The notes under the pieces: model-generated | The model's database searches: none | What the model was told of the DNA's origin: nothing | Seen by the model: only the letters and a program-made list of their open reading frames with translations | From: Saturnia japonica | Taxonomy: Eukaryota; Arthropoda; Insecta; Lepidoptera; Saturniidae | Assembly (NCBI GenBank): GCA_033032175.1 | Contig: CM065304.1 | Span: 15,252,001-15,316,000 of the forward strand | Reading direction: 5' to 3' | DNA length: 64,000 nt | Program-made: the position numbers and the translations under genes | Part shown: positions 46,701-57,915 of the stretch, piece after piece | Numbering within the stretch: position 1 is the first letter of the stretch | Layout of the letters: every line of letters begins with the position of its first letter

Positions 46701-49700
46701 TTTGACCCTAGCAAAAAAATGGTCCCCAAGAGCGTCGAACATCACAAACTCTTTAACGACAAGATCCCCTGGGCCATCGAGACTAAATATCTATAAGAGC
46801 TTACCTTCGACTCGCATGTCTGTACTGTTCGGAACAAGGCCGCAATGATCGTGACTTGACTGCACCTTATTGTTGTAAGCAAAATGTCCCTGAGACATAA
46901 GCTTACACTATACAAGATGTGTGTTCGTCCGATCATGACATATAGCTGCGCCACATTCGCACATATGTCAAAATTCAACATGAACATATTCCAAATCCTC
47001 TGTGGTGGCAACCACCACTCACACACTGGGTGCGATATTCTACCTCTGTAGATCTAGTGGACTGTATATTTTTAAACTGGTTGGAAGTAGATATCGCACA
47101 AAATAACTGCCGAATATGATATACTATAACCGGGATGAAGGCTCACTTACCTTTCCACCGATGTTGCCGCCGATAATATTAAGTCAATCTCCAAGCCGAA
47201 ATATGCACAACACCTTGTGATGCACTATACCGTCGAAACAATTACAAGTGTTAGATGCCGCACCGGTATCCGTCGAGTCCCACGAGCAAGTGACCAGTCA
47301 TCGCCGGTTTTTATTAATAGTAATTTAAGAACAAAAATAATTTTGCATACCCCCAACCAATTTATTAGCCCGAACATCCTCCAAACCCGATTCTTACGTA
47401 AAATAAACAAAGTCCCTTGGTACGTTAGACAGGAGGATTTCCATAAAGATATCGAACTTTCCTCAGTCGCATCGTACATTAAATACTTCTCATAATTGTA
47501 CTACGACAACGCGTCGAATCACGCAAATTCGTTAGTGAAAGCCGCCGCGACTTACACCACAAAACCGAACGCCCCCTGTTTAAAGCGCCGGCCGCGTAAC
47601 ATCTTTACTGATCCCGAAGATAAAATAGAGGAAATAAACAAGTATTACTCCACCGCCTCTCAAAATAAACCATACCCGCACCCACGCCTGCGAAACCAAC
47701 GTCCCTTCCGCAAGGGACGGACAGCTAATTTCGCTCCCGCACACCCTCGTCACGTCACCCGTCACGTCCTCCCTCTCTTATGGCATCTCAAGCCTAGATC
47801 CGTTCCTCGGTGTGAAACCTTTGAGTCTGGCAGCCGCTCGCGCGATACATGTGACACTGCACTTGCAATCACTAGCTACCCGCAGACATCATTACACACA
47901 ATGCATACATGCACACTACACAGGTACATGGATTCTGTAAGGGACCTTTTTTCATTTTTTTACGATATTTCGACCATGTTTACAGATTACTAAATACATA
48001 TACACATGTTCCTTCCTTCATCCCAGGAGGTAGGGACATGCATATAGGAATATGTTAGTTTAGCTCGATTTCTTAAAGATAGGGAATTAATCAGATCGCG
48101 ACTTCTTTGCAATCGAGGCAACAGCCCGAGCCGAAGTCCGGCCAGTTTGTTGCCCTTGCGCACATGTTGAGCACACTTTTGCGGCGGAGTGCCTTAAGCG
48201 CTCGCCCCCAAACCACGGCGAAGCTATAAAACCGTCAGAAGCTCTAGTTTTTAGGGTTCCTCAGGCTAATAGTATAGTCAGTTAAAAAAAAGGGCGTTCT
48301 CAATCTCCAAGGACCAGTTGCAGTTCGTCGTTGAGCGCTTCTAATGTAAAACGTCCTTATCAGGGCGACGTCACGTTTCTGATATAAAATGTTCTTTTCA
48401 GAACGGCTGCTCTCCGTTTTCAAACGTAACTCACTTATTGAGTACGTACAACTGTTGATATATGTATGTGTGTCGCTACAATTTAAACATAATTTTAAAG
48501 CTTAATTCAATTTTTAATTCAATTGATGAATAATAGTTTAAAAATAATGTTTTTGTTTAAAAAACATTCATTTAGAATGCAATCTATTGATACTAATGAA
48601 AGGCGCCATCTATCAACAACCTATTTAACTAACATGACAGATGTTAGATTGTTTACATCCTATAATGTTCGAAATATTCGCAAGGGTCAGGTAATATTTT
48701 TTAGTTTTATATGGGTGTAGTCTTAAATGCAATATGCACATACATAATTTGAAGATATATGTTTTATTTTAGATACATCTTTAAAATTCAAAGTTGTTTC
48801 ATACAACGTTCTAGCTGAGTACTTATTAGAATGTCATCCTTACCTGTATACAAAATGTTCTCCGCGCAACCTCAAGTGGAATGTGAGGGCTGCTCGTATT
48901 TACGATGAAATTATGAAAATGGATCCTGATGTAAGTTATTTCTATACTTTTAATATTTTTTAAATCTCACTATTATTTTCACATATCCAGTAGATTGTAA
49001 GTCATAATAAACTTTCATAATCTATAAATGTGATAACCACAGTGGTCTAAAGTAATTTCAATGATACTAACATAGTAATACAATCATGAATTTAATAACC
49101 TTAGGCTATTGTGATTTAATAAAAACAGATTTTTGTATATGGATATGTTAATAGACCAATTAATCGAAAAATGCAGATAGGCCACTCTGGTTTTCGTAGC
49201 CTCAATTGTTGTAATAATAATATATTATTTTAATATAACTTAAATAACATAGGTCTTTTAAATATTGTTATTATTAGGTAGTGCTATCATCTATACACAT
49301 CACTAAATATAGTAGAAATATTTATTCTTAGAAATCCATGTAAAGTTATTCAAAAAGTTTTTTGTGTGGATAGAGACATTTTTTAATGATACTACAGAAT
49401 CGTGAAAATCCAGTTTTCAATATTATATTATAATGTACATATGTTAAATGTTAAATGTTGTACAATTTGTTGTAAAATACTCCCTGACCCAATAATTATC
49501 AAAATTTATATTATTGTCGATAATGTTTCAGATATTATGTCTCCAAGAAGTGCAAGTGTCACATATTAGTAGTTTCTTCTCAAAATTCGAAAAGGTTGGC
49601 TATTTTGGTTTATACAAACAGAAAACTGGACACAGACAAGATGGCTGCGCGATATACTTCAAAAAGTCTCTATTCGAAATGATAGAGCATATTAGCGTAA

Positions 49701-52700
49701 GTATTACCTGATCCTCATCATAACTGAATTATTTTACCCGCTACTAGCGTGTGGTTAGAATAAAAATGATCTAATAAAATGCATACCTAGCATAATCTTG
49801 ATAATAAATATGTTTTTGTATTTGTACTAGTTTAATATTTGGTTCAAGAATTAAAAAAATGAGAATAAGGTTTTAATCGGATATGATGTCACTTTAGTAG
49901 CAAGCGATGAACTTACTAAGGTCTTCTGAAGTTCGTAATGCAATGAAATGGGCACATTTAGTAGAGTTTTACTTAAAGCATGTATAAAATTACCATTACA
50001 TGTTACTAAATTACCATTTACATTGTAAAATTTACGGGTAATAAAAATGCAGCGATTAAATAATTTATTCTCATACATGAAGACAAAATTCATATACACA
50101 CTTGCCGATACTCTACATAACTTCTTCTAAAAGCTACTTACTGTACACTATGCCGGCGGCACAGCGCTCTGGTTTTTGCTACGCGGGTATGCCGTAGTAA
50201 TGGATAGTAAGTCGCGAGTATCATTTCATTTGTGATAGTTTCCAGCGCGGCGCAATGGCTCGTTTTTGTCGCAAGCCCGCCGGGTTAGACAACCAGCAGG
50301 CAGACCCGGAAAGCCGAGCCACCGGTATAATGTATAGTAATCGCACTTTTAGTACTCACTGTCCGTGAAGTGACGTAATGTATTATAAGTGTTCCTTTTA
50401 CTTCAAAAGTAACTAAATTCAACGTTTAAGGTGCTGTCAATTATCAGGAATCGACATTTTCAAGTGAGTTTTCATATATGACATTCTTGACCTATCTAAG
50501 CAGGGCTTAACGGACTCAAAAACATAATTATATAGGAATACTTTACTGCATAAAACAAATATCGCTAACATACCTCTTTTCGAGGTTATGATAGGAAAAT
50601 TATACCATCTAAACTGTAGAGGTCAAATCATTGTTTGTTTCACACGGCGACCTCCGTTTATACTACGCCAGTACCGCAAAGTACAAAAAGGTGATGGTGA
50701 CTACTAGGTGGTGTGTAATACTATTAGGACACAATCGAATACTATTAGGGGATAATTTCGTGTTCTGACCGGCTCCATCTACCTTTTTCTCAAATCTGTG
50801 CATTTAATATAATAAAATAAATTAACAATTATCATGAATGTCCGATGCTTTATCGTACACTGCGAAAAAAAAACAATCTCCTTTCGCTATGTTCGGTCAA
50901 TTGGCTGTTATCGTTTTTTATAAACTTATTTGGTAATGACGGATATATTACAAACACGCTATCGTACGGACATCGCGTGGATCGGCGTGAGTTCGAATCC
51001 TGAGAGTGAGCTTAAAAAAAACAGGAGTCATTTTACGCGAACTAAGCTCGTACTTGATTCATTTTCATGGTTTTATTTTAATCTTCAAGTAACGCATATA
51101 ACCTCGCAGTTAGTAATAAAATACAAATGAAAAATTTAAAATATACGTATTTTTTACTTTCTCTTACAAAGTTGGAATACGTTAATTACATCTAAAATAT
51201 ATGTGGCACGTATGCCAACTATATTTTAGGTGTACCTATTATAATGTTATAAGTTTCAAATATATTTACGTAGTTGTTTACCTAACTACCAAATCCAACC
51301 TCATGAACGACTAGCCGATATAAACTAAATGTTGCGCGTGCTGCCGCGGCCGCGAGGGGTTAAGAGTACAAAATATGATTTTTATTTACGCTTGCTTATG
51401 ACTCTGTCATTTATGATAATTGATTCATTTTTAGAATTGATTATTATAATAATACTGTAAATGTTATGTATGAAAATTAGCATTAAACTTACTTACTCTC
51501 AAGTAACCTTTGGAATTCGTTTAGATATCCTTGACGGATTGTTTTGTTGTTTGCGATTGCTTCGATATATTTTTAACTCTTGGCAATAATATATTAAGTA
51601 CATAATATAACAGGAATAAAATAAATAAATGAGTATTTACTGTATAACTAGAGTGGTCATTACTCTTTTTAATATTGGTAGGTAACTAAGTACTTTTTTT
51701 GTATTTTCATTAAAATTTATAACAAGTTGCAAGTTGTAACTGCCATGCGACGAGAATCCATTAACAATCGTTGTATTAATTCTGATCTACTAATACCACG
51801 TAGACATATTTACAATAGCTAAATATTAGGTCCTTACGTATTATGAAATTAGCTTTGCATTATCATTTATTCCATTATTATCTATGCACTTTTGCCATTT
51901 AATAGATACTTTATTGATTCCATTGCTAAAAAATGTATGGAAGCGACAATCAATAAAAACTTTGAAGGCGGTTTGGACAGCCTCATCGGAATTGAAAATT
52001 CGGAAAAAAGGTAATATGTTGGAAGCAAGGTCCGGGGAGCATGGTGGGTGTCGGAGACATTCCCAACTGCAGTTGCTCTAATTTAGCGACCGTCTGTCGT
52101 GAAGTTTGGGGTCTAGCGTTTTCCTGAAACAGCAGTGGACTGGGATATTGACCAGTCTCGCTTGTTGTAACGGCTAGCTTTTCCGTCATGGTTTACAATT
52201 GTTGACAATACAGATCTGTTGATATCGTCTGGCCAGATCTTAGAAGGCAGTAGTGTATGATACCAGCACTGGTACACCAAACACTCACCAGTACTATTTT
52301 CTGAGATTAATTTTCGCTTGGGACAGAATTTGGCCGGTTCTCCTGGGTCCAACCACTGTGATGAGCATTTCCGATAGTCGTAAAGGATCCATTTTTAGAC
52401 CAAATGAAATAAGTTATTTTAGACAAATTTTTATTATGGGACACATTTTACACTTACAGACATACACTAGAAATTCATTTTGTCGAAGTTTTGATTAATT
52501 TGTGTTTATGATTAAAGTTACCTTTTCAGGGTATAATTTATTTCCTTGCAGGTGGAATTTTATCAGCCCAAATTACCGATACTAAACCGGGATAACATAG
52601 GTATGATGGTGAAGCTATTACCGAGAACTCTTTCTAGTTCACCCATAGTCGTAGTTACTACACATCTTTTGTATAATCCAAGAAGGACTGATGTACGTTT

Positions 52701-55124
52701 GGCACAAATGCAAGTGCTCCTAGCTGAGATAGACCGATTCTCTTACTACAATAATGGAAGAGAGTAAGTAACTTTCGACTTATTTTCTCCTCAAGGCAAC
52801 CCCTACCATATTATCATAGTTCAATGTTTTGTAATGGGCAATAACTTTTCAGTGGGCATAAAAATTACCTATTCTTGTTGTAAAGTCCAAATCAGACCAG
52901 AGTGTGATGACAAATATATTTGCATAGACGTGTTGGAATATTTTACTACTGACTTTGCTTAATACACGTGTACGTTATTAAGACATTTTCTAGTGAAATA
53001 CAAAGCACCTATCGGTATGTGCCTATGGTCGCACATTAGAACTAAACTCCTTTTTGCGTATTACCATTATCGGTCATACCGTGGCTTCGTCACTAACATC
53101 AGTTGATATTGTGATTCTACTCTCTCTATCTGCTAGACCATAGAGGTGATATTTTTTATTTATTTCTGTAGGTATAGGACTTTTAAAATATTTAATGTCA
53201 TATTCTTTATTATGAAATACTTTTACATTATATTACAGTTTATCAAACATAATTTAAATGTATGTATACGTATAAAATAAATCATTCTAGATCTGGCCAT
53301 CATCCTATAATACTAACCGGTGATTTCAATTCAATGCCAGAAAGTGCTGTGATAAAACTACTCGATACAGGATTTGTGAGGTGAGCTCTTCAAAGTTTTT
53401 TTTTATGTATCAATTCTGCTTGGCTAGATAACAAAAGAATACAAAGTTGTATTGTTACTTGTATTTGAGCAATTTAGTTGGTATTATACATCTTATGAAT
53501 TAGCCTATATCTTGTCTACTTTAGTGCGATATTTAAACATGATTGTGAATATTTACCTCGCGAATTTTTTCCTGTAATTTTGTTGCATACTAAAATTTAC
53601 AAAACGATAAAAACAATGTCAACGCATAGCTGATGGTGATAATTTTTGTTTCCCTGAAACTGACTTTTAGTGACATATTGCAGAGCAAGCCAGTTTCGTG
53701 ACAATTCAGATTGGAAACACATTGAAGTTACTGATAATTGCCAGCATCTCTCCGTGTACTTGAATAGGCAGCAAGGCCGTGAAACGGACTATTCTAATAT
53801 AAAGGTTCTTTACTAGCATGCATTCGCCTAATACTGAACAAATAGCAACTTTTAGAGCACCAATCAGCCTGATCTTCAATTAGAGTTCCAAAATTATTCT
53901 ATTACTTTGCGGTAAATCAGGTATCCGGTATGCGGTAATTGTATATTGATTTATTAATGATCGCTCTGTAACACAAACATCACTGTATCCTTCAAACATA
54001 AGGTGAAGAGACATTTGAGCATGCCGGAAAGACAGCGAAGAATGGTTATGGATTGATGTACAGCCTCCTCACTTTGCCCTGCTACGATAAAAAAGTACCA
54101 AAATACACTACTTTTGGTTTTAAAAATGTAGCTCGAAGGACTTAAAACACTGTAAGGACCAGTGTGTTTTGTCTGTTAAAGGCTAGACGGGTGACTAAAC
54201 TGGGATAATATGAAAATTAAGTATTTGAAATAAATAAAAAAATATATATATTTCTTCAGCTATACAATTCGGATTACTGCGCATCGGCATCAGACACGGA
54301 GTGCATAAAGGCAGAAACTCTCGCCTCGGAACAGTTTACTGAATTTTTCAACAGTGGGAAACTTTGGCATTCTTTAAACCTGGTCTCCGTTTACGATAAG
54401 CTCAAACCAAACGGAGAAAAAGAGGCAACTACCTACCAAGACTGTTGGATATCTGTAGACTACATCTATTTCAGGTAGTAAAATATACAGTATAATGTAA
54501 CATGTAACTCATTTTTCACTTCCGAGATTCAATTCGATTATTGTAATTTTTAATTTAAATTGGTTTTGGTTGGATCAGATTGGTTTAAAGCCGTCACATC
54601 TCTATGGCCACACACCGGCCGATACAACATCGTAACAGCAGTCCGTTATTATTTGTCTAAAAGTGTATGATATTTTGCTTTCGTATTATTAAGTTCATAC
54701 AAAGTTAGAGTTCATCATCATGAATGAGAAACGTCCAAACTGGTCTGTTATTTTGTTACGATTGTAGTTCGGAAATTATTTATGGCGCCTAATATAATCT
54801 GCAAAATGTTCTACTAGACTAGTATTTTTATTATTTTTTTTATTATTATTGCTATTATTTTTTAACAATACAATGTTAATTTTAGACAATGCAATGAACT
54901 ACAGAAATCCTAAAAAATATGCTCTCAACTTTTATAAAATGATCATTATTTTTTTTTAAACTAATATGGTTTTTAGTTGTAGTACCCTCCGGCTGGTGGA
55001 AAAACTTCGGTTACCAACAGTATCCCAGTGTAAAGTTCTCGGCCGTCTTCCTAACGACGTCTACGGGTCTGATCATCTCGTCCTCGCCGCACTATTCGAA
55101 CTCAAACATAAAGCTACTTTATAA
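40732..55124 (+). CDS. angel: Angel homolog, CCR4/nocturnin-type endonuclease/exonuclease/phosphatase nuclease
   Basis: Angel proteins are EEP-fold nucleases related to CCR4 deadenylases; vertebrate ANGEL2 acts as a 2',3'-cyclic phosphatase on RNA ends. Nine exons join in frame with GT-AG sites: 40732-41003, 44205-44356, 48773-48930, 49532-49696, 52552-52763, 53291-53380, 53684-53804, 54260-54474 and 54977-55124 (1,533 bases, 510 aa). The N-terminal ~140 residues are low-similarity, with [14 protein letters not shown] before the domain. Catalytic motifs are all present: [15 protein letters not shown] (Asn), ILCLQEVQ (Glu), [29 protein letters not shown] (His), [13 protein letters not shown] (Asp/Asn) and [16 protein letters not shown] (Asp/His). 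The start at 40732 is the first ATG of an exon with an acceptor at 40569-40570; an upstream non-coding exon is likely. Its introns carry a Helitron, two retrotransposon relics, a MITE and a mariner relic. The gene appears intact. Confidence 0.95.
41530..42025 (-). repeat. Tandem repeat, four units of ~130 bases, in the Helitron 3' part
   Basis: The motif GATGAATTTTGGTATAGAGA recurs at ~41539, ~41667 (GAAGAATTTTGCTATAGAGA), ~41801 and ~41928 (GGTGAATTTTAGTATAGAGA). Each is followed by GGA-AAGGACA and by AATAAAACTYGAAGGGGTGAAA. Spacing is ~127-134 bases. Such arrays are a known style of Helitron-associated repeats in moths and butterflies. Confidence 0.75.
42310..43916 (-). pseudogene. Helitron RepHel relic lacking the HUH nuclease
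   Basis: It starts [16 protein letters not shown] at 43916, with an Arg/Gln-rich N terminus and a Cys motif ([20 protein letters not shown]). It then reads [10 protein letters not shown] and jumps directly to [15 protein letters not shown] and [13 protein letters not shown] (43270). About 300 residues, including the HUH and two-Tyr motifs, are therefore deleted relative to the other Helitron. The helicase start is legible: [13 protein letters not shown] (Walker A intact, ~42665), [19 protein letters not shown] (Walker B, ~42460) and [12 protein letters not shown] (~42345). Several frame breaks occur. Confidence 0.82.
44470..45890 (-). pseudogene. Non-LTR reverse transcriptase relic (minus strand)
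   Basis: On the minus strand: [20 protein letters not shown] (~45520), [33 protein letters not shown] (first catalytic-region motif), then [20 protein letters not shown] (~45090). [12 protein letters not shown] (~44985) stands where YADD is expected. [12 protein letters not shown] and a C-terminal [20 protein letters not shown] (~44630) follow. The upstream linker is legible to ~45890. The endonuclease is not seen. Broken by frameshifts near 45165, 45025 and 44670. It lies in Angel intron 2, antisense to Angel. Confidence 0.8.
46125..47650 (+). pseudogene. jockey-like non-LTR reverse transcriptase relic (plus strand)
   Basis: 5'-truncated at ~46125 ([17 protein letters not shown]). Then [20 protein letters not shown] (46285-46345), CSGVPQG at ~46458, LYVSDLPCP with [13 protein letters not shown] (catalytic YADD, ~46553-46590), [16 protein letters not shown] (~46905), and the C-terminal [20 protein letters not shown] (47390-47445). 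It ends with [14 protein letters not shown] (~47580), characteristic of jockey-clade ORF2 C termini. Many frame breaks. The following 47650-48250 is GC-richer and may be its 3' UTR. It lies in Angel intron 2. Confidence 0.8.
47651..48772. other. Angel intron 2 remainder, partly GC-rich, no gene
   Basis: 47660-48260 is GC-richer (CGCTCGCGCGATACATGTG; CCCGAGCCGAAGTCCGGCC), probably repeat-derived. A 65-codon frame at 48523-48717 abuts the Angel exon at 48773, but its phase does not fit splicing to it. Confidence 0.4.
50137..50341. mobile_element. MITE with ~20 bp terminal inverted repeats in Angel intron 4
   Basis: The left end TTACTGTACACTATGCCGG (50138) and the right end CCGGTATAATGTATAGTAA (50322-50340) are inverted complements with three mismatches. 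The ~205-base interior is GC-rich (AGCGCGGCGCAATGGCTCG; CGCAAGCCCGCCGGGTTAG) and non-coding, in marked contrast to the AT-rich intron. Confidence 0.65.
51870..52420 (-). pseudogene. mariner transposase relic 2 (mellifera-like), 5'-truncated
   Basis: On the minus strand: [19 protein letters not shown] sequence (~52350), [20 protein letters not shown], then [20 protein letters not shown] (~52140), where the catalytic D of HDNARPH is replaced by E. After that come [17 protein letters not shown] (degraded SPDLAPxDYHFF) and a C-terminal part near 51900. The N-terminal HTH half is missing. It lies in Angel intron 4, antisense to the gene. Confidence 0.8.
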
Positions 55125-55172
55125 ACATTATTTTTTCTAAATTTTAAACTCTATTCTGTTACATCACTTTAT

Positions 55173-55178
55173 AATAAA
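55173..55178 (+). promoter_or_regulatory. Poly(A) signal AATAAA of Angel
   Basis: A canonical AATAAA lies 49 bases after the Angel stop codon (55122-55124), followed by a GT-rich stretch (AAGTGATATAGG). A very short 3' UTR is implied. Confidence 0.6.
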
Positions 55179-55331
55179 GTGATATAGGATAAGCGGTTGA
55201 ACCTTAAGGAATCGTTATCAGAAATTGTCATTATTTACTGGTGGCGTTTTGATAAATATAATTATCACATACAGGTTATAATAAATCTATAACAACAATT
55301 TATTAAGTAAATGTCCGTTTAAAAAACACTA

Positions 55332-55386
55332 AGGATGGCTTGCACGAGAACCTTAAATCGTTAAATTAATTTAAAGATTGACAGTT
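55332..55386. repeat. Half-copy of the 39518-39646 MITE family
   Basis: GGCTTGCACGAGAACC through TTTAAAGATTGACAGTTG resembles the left ~55 bases of the MITE at 39518 (GGCAACTTGCACCAAAACC...AGATTGACAGTTCC). No right end is found. Confidence 0.4.
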
Positions 55387-55399
55387 GCCAGGACCCTCT

Positions 55400-57651
55400 T
55401 AAGCATATTCGGCGCCGGGGTGCGAAAGTTATCATGCCCCCTCCCCGCTATTTTGACCAAAAACGCATTTTTTTTTTAAATACTGATATTCTTACATCTA
55501 ACACAATTTAGCCGATTAGACTACAGAGCTCTACCAAAGAAGTATACATCTATATCTATTTCTTTACATACACTGAAAAATCATTAATTATCCTCTTTTT
55601 GAGCAGTCGAGTAATCAGTTATAATAAGGATAGGAAAACAAAAATAGGTTAGGTATGAAATAAAACTCTTATGACAATTATTCCTTTATTCATTATTACA
55701 TTTACAATATTCTGAAATAGAACTAAAATAGGTAGTAAAGTAAAATACGGCACAGCACTTTAAGTTTCAAAATTAGGTATATAAAACTAAATTATACCTA
55801 CTTCACAATCGACATGGTACCCGTAAATCATTTGAAAAATATATTTGGATATAAACACGTCGTTTGACGTATTATGGGAAGGCTAACAAGGTTAGGTCGT
55901 GTCTTTTATTTTATGATTTGCAATCATCCAACTGTAGCATTTGGTTGTGCTTATTTTACTGCACTGTGTGTTTAAAACATTGGGTACCTAATAAGGGTTA
56001 GTTACTTAAACGTTACACACTTTTGACAACTTAAGGTATTGATTGAGTCGGTAGTATTTAACAACAGACCAATTGAACACAATTATAATTACTTTTCATC
56101 AAAGATTATTAATCCTGTAACTGTCAACAAATTCAAAATATTAAAATACAATGATATACCTATACATTTTAAAGCTTATTATATGTTTGGTGCCATTGTT
56201 GACCTGAATTTTATTCTTATTATTTCATATTAAACTTTTGTTCACTTATTGGATATTTTTTGTAGAATCTGATGGTTATTAGGGCATTCTGTTAATATGG
56301 CAAATATTTGCTTTTGATACTTAACATAACTACATATGTTTATTTGGGGATTGATGTTTGTGTTTCTTTGATCCACGGGTATTTTTTCGGTACATACTTA
56401 TTTATTATAATATAATAATAAGATATCTTTTACATATTATCATCCAAACAAATTTTTCAAATGACTTCAGAAATTTCTGTGGTTAGGAAGAAATTGTAGC
56501 TTAATGTGACTGCATATTACATTCTACGTCAAATGTAAATGAAATCTATAATATATACTGCATTTTTTAATCCCACGAAGTAAAACAACAATCACTAAAT
56601 GTCAAACTTGAAAATAATGTTGCGATATTTATTTTTGTAGTGTTGTGCTACCATTTATTTTACGATACAATTATTTGAATTTTAACATTTGAAATACTTT
56701 ATTGAGGGTTTTTATTGATTAATTGAAATATTTTGTGTTATTCAACATATCCAATAATTTACTATTATCATTATATAATTCAGAAAACGATGAAATGTAT
56801 ATATGGCGAATAAATAAAAAGAATAAAAAAGAACGCTTCGATTGGCCACGAGAGAAGCGATTTTGTCCGTTTTATTCGTTCTTCACATTTGGAGGGTTCA
56901 ATATTTATCAAAAAAAAAAAAACTTATCGATTGGTATAATTACTCGTACGTTTTTATGTTTAGTACCATTTAGTGACATTATTATTTTAAAAACAATAAA
57001 TTTACAACTCATTAAATGTCAGTTTACTCCGTGGGAATAAAAACCGCAGTATAGCTATTATAATAGCTATAGTAGGTGTTCATTATGTTTACAGTCATTC
57101 AATTGTCTTATTCGATCTGCTCTTTAAATAAAAATCAAAAAATAATTTACTTTTGACGTAGATTTTATTTATACTTTATTCTATGACCTAACGCGTTTTT
57201 GCGTTAACCAAGTTACTTCTTTCTAAATAATTATGACAAGTGCATTTTTCGCACTATACCGCAATGTGTGATGGAAAATATTAGTGTGTTCAAATACTTA
57301 CATACAGTTTACCTGCGTTAAACTGTTTCACTAAATTAACGCGTGCCATTAAGCTATGCGACAATAAAATATATACTTCTATAATGTAATGCAACTGATT
57401 ACAGTTGATATGAAAGAGTTAAATATGAGGTTTTCATTGACATAACCATGGGATTAACAAGAAACGGTAGCTTAAGCATGGTTTACAAACTTAAAGCACG
57501 GTTTATAAATAATGTTACAACTGACTAAATTTACACTGATACTGTTTACAATGATAATAAAAGTTACGTTTGACAATGTACAACAGAAAAAAAGTACCTA
57601 AGTGGGCAAAAATTATACAATAGGTACTATAAATTACTATAATTTACAAAA
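55400..57651. other. AT-rich intergenic sequence with a segment shared with Angel intron 1
   Basis: 56608-56648 matches 41412-41452 (TTGAAAATAATG...TTTTTGTAGTGTTGTGC), and 56721-56793 matches 43995-44075 (TTGAAATATTTTGTG...ATTATCATTATATAATTCAG). These are the two flanks of the Helitron at 41466-43977. A perfect 22-base palindrome lies at 57050-57071. No gene is supported. Confidence 0.5.
57050..57071. repeat. Perfect 22-base palindrome
   Basis: TATAGCTATTA followed directly by its reverse complement TAATAGCTATA, with no spacer. It may be chance in AT-rich DNA, a cruciform-prone site or a dimeric protein site. Confidence 0.7.
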
Positions 57652-57915
57652 CATATTAATTATTATACTTTTATAAAGTAAAAATATTAGACATTAAGAA
57701 TGTTAAATATAATGTAATTTGTCATTGAAATGAATAAAAACATTACATATTAATTACCTTTATAAAGTAAAAATATTAAACATTAAGAATGTTAAATAAT
57801 ATGTAATTTGTCAATTAAATGAATAAAAACATTACATATTAATTACCTTTATAAATTAAAATATTAGACATTAAGAATTTGAAATAAAATGTAATTTGTC
57901 AATTAAATGAATAAA
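57652..57915. repeat. Tandem repeat, about 2.9 units of ~92-95 bases
   Basis: Units begin ACATATTAATTA at 57652, ~57745 and ~57834. All contain TTTATAAAGTAAAAATATTA (the third degenerate), GACATTAAGAATGTTAAATA and ATGTAATTTGTCAATTAAAT, followed by GAATAAAA. The units differ by small changes. Entirely AT-rich, no coding sense. Confidence 0.85.

Noticed and set aside
48523..48720. 65-codon frame just upstream of an Angel exon
   Set aside because: Its donor phase does not fit the exon at 48773, whereas the exon at 44205-44356 does; no domain; the sequence contains repeat-like GGCGCCATCT.
50975..51005. tRNA B-box-like GAGTTCGAATCC
   Set aside because: No A box, acceptor stem or anticodon arm can be drawn; at most a SINE trace or chance.
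56723..57040. 105-codon plus-strand frame
   Set aside because: Begins in a segment that is a non-coding repeat shared with Angel intron 1; Lys/Phe-rich low complexity.
57652..57915. CRISPR-like regular repeats
   Set aside because: Eukaryotic AT-rich direct tandem array without spacers.
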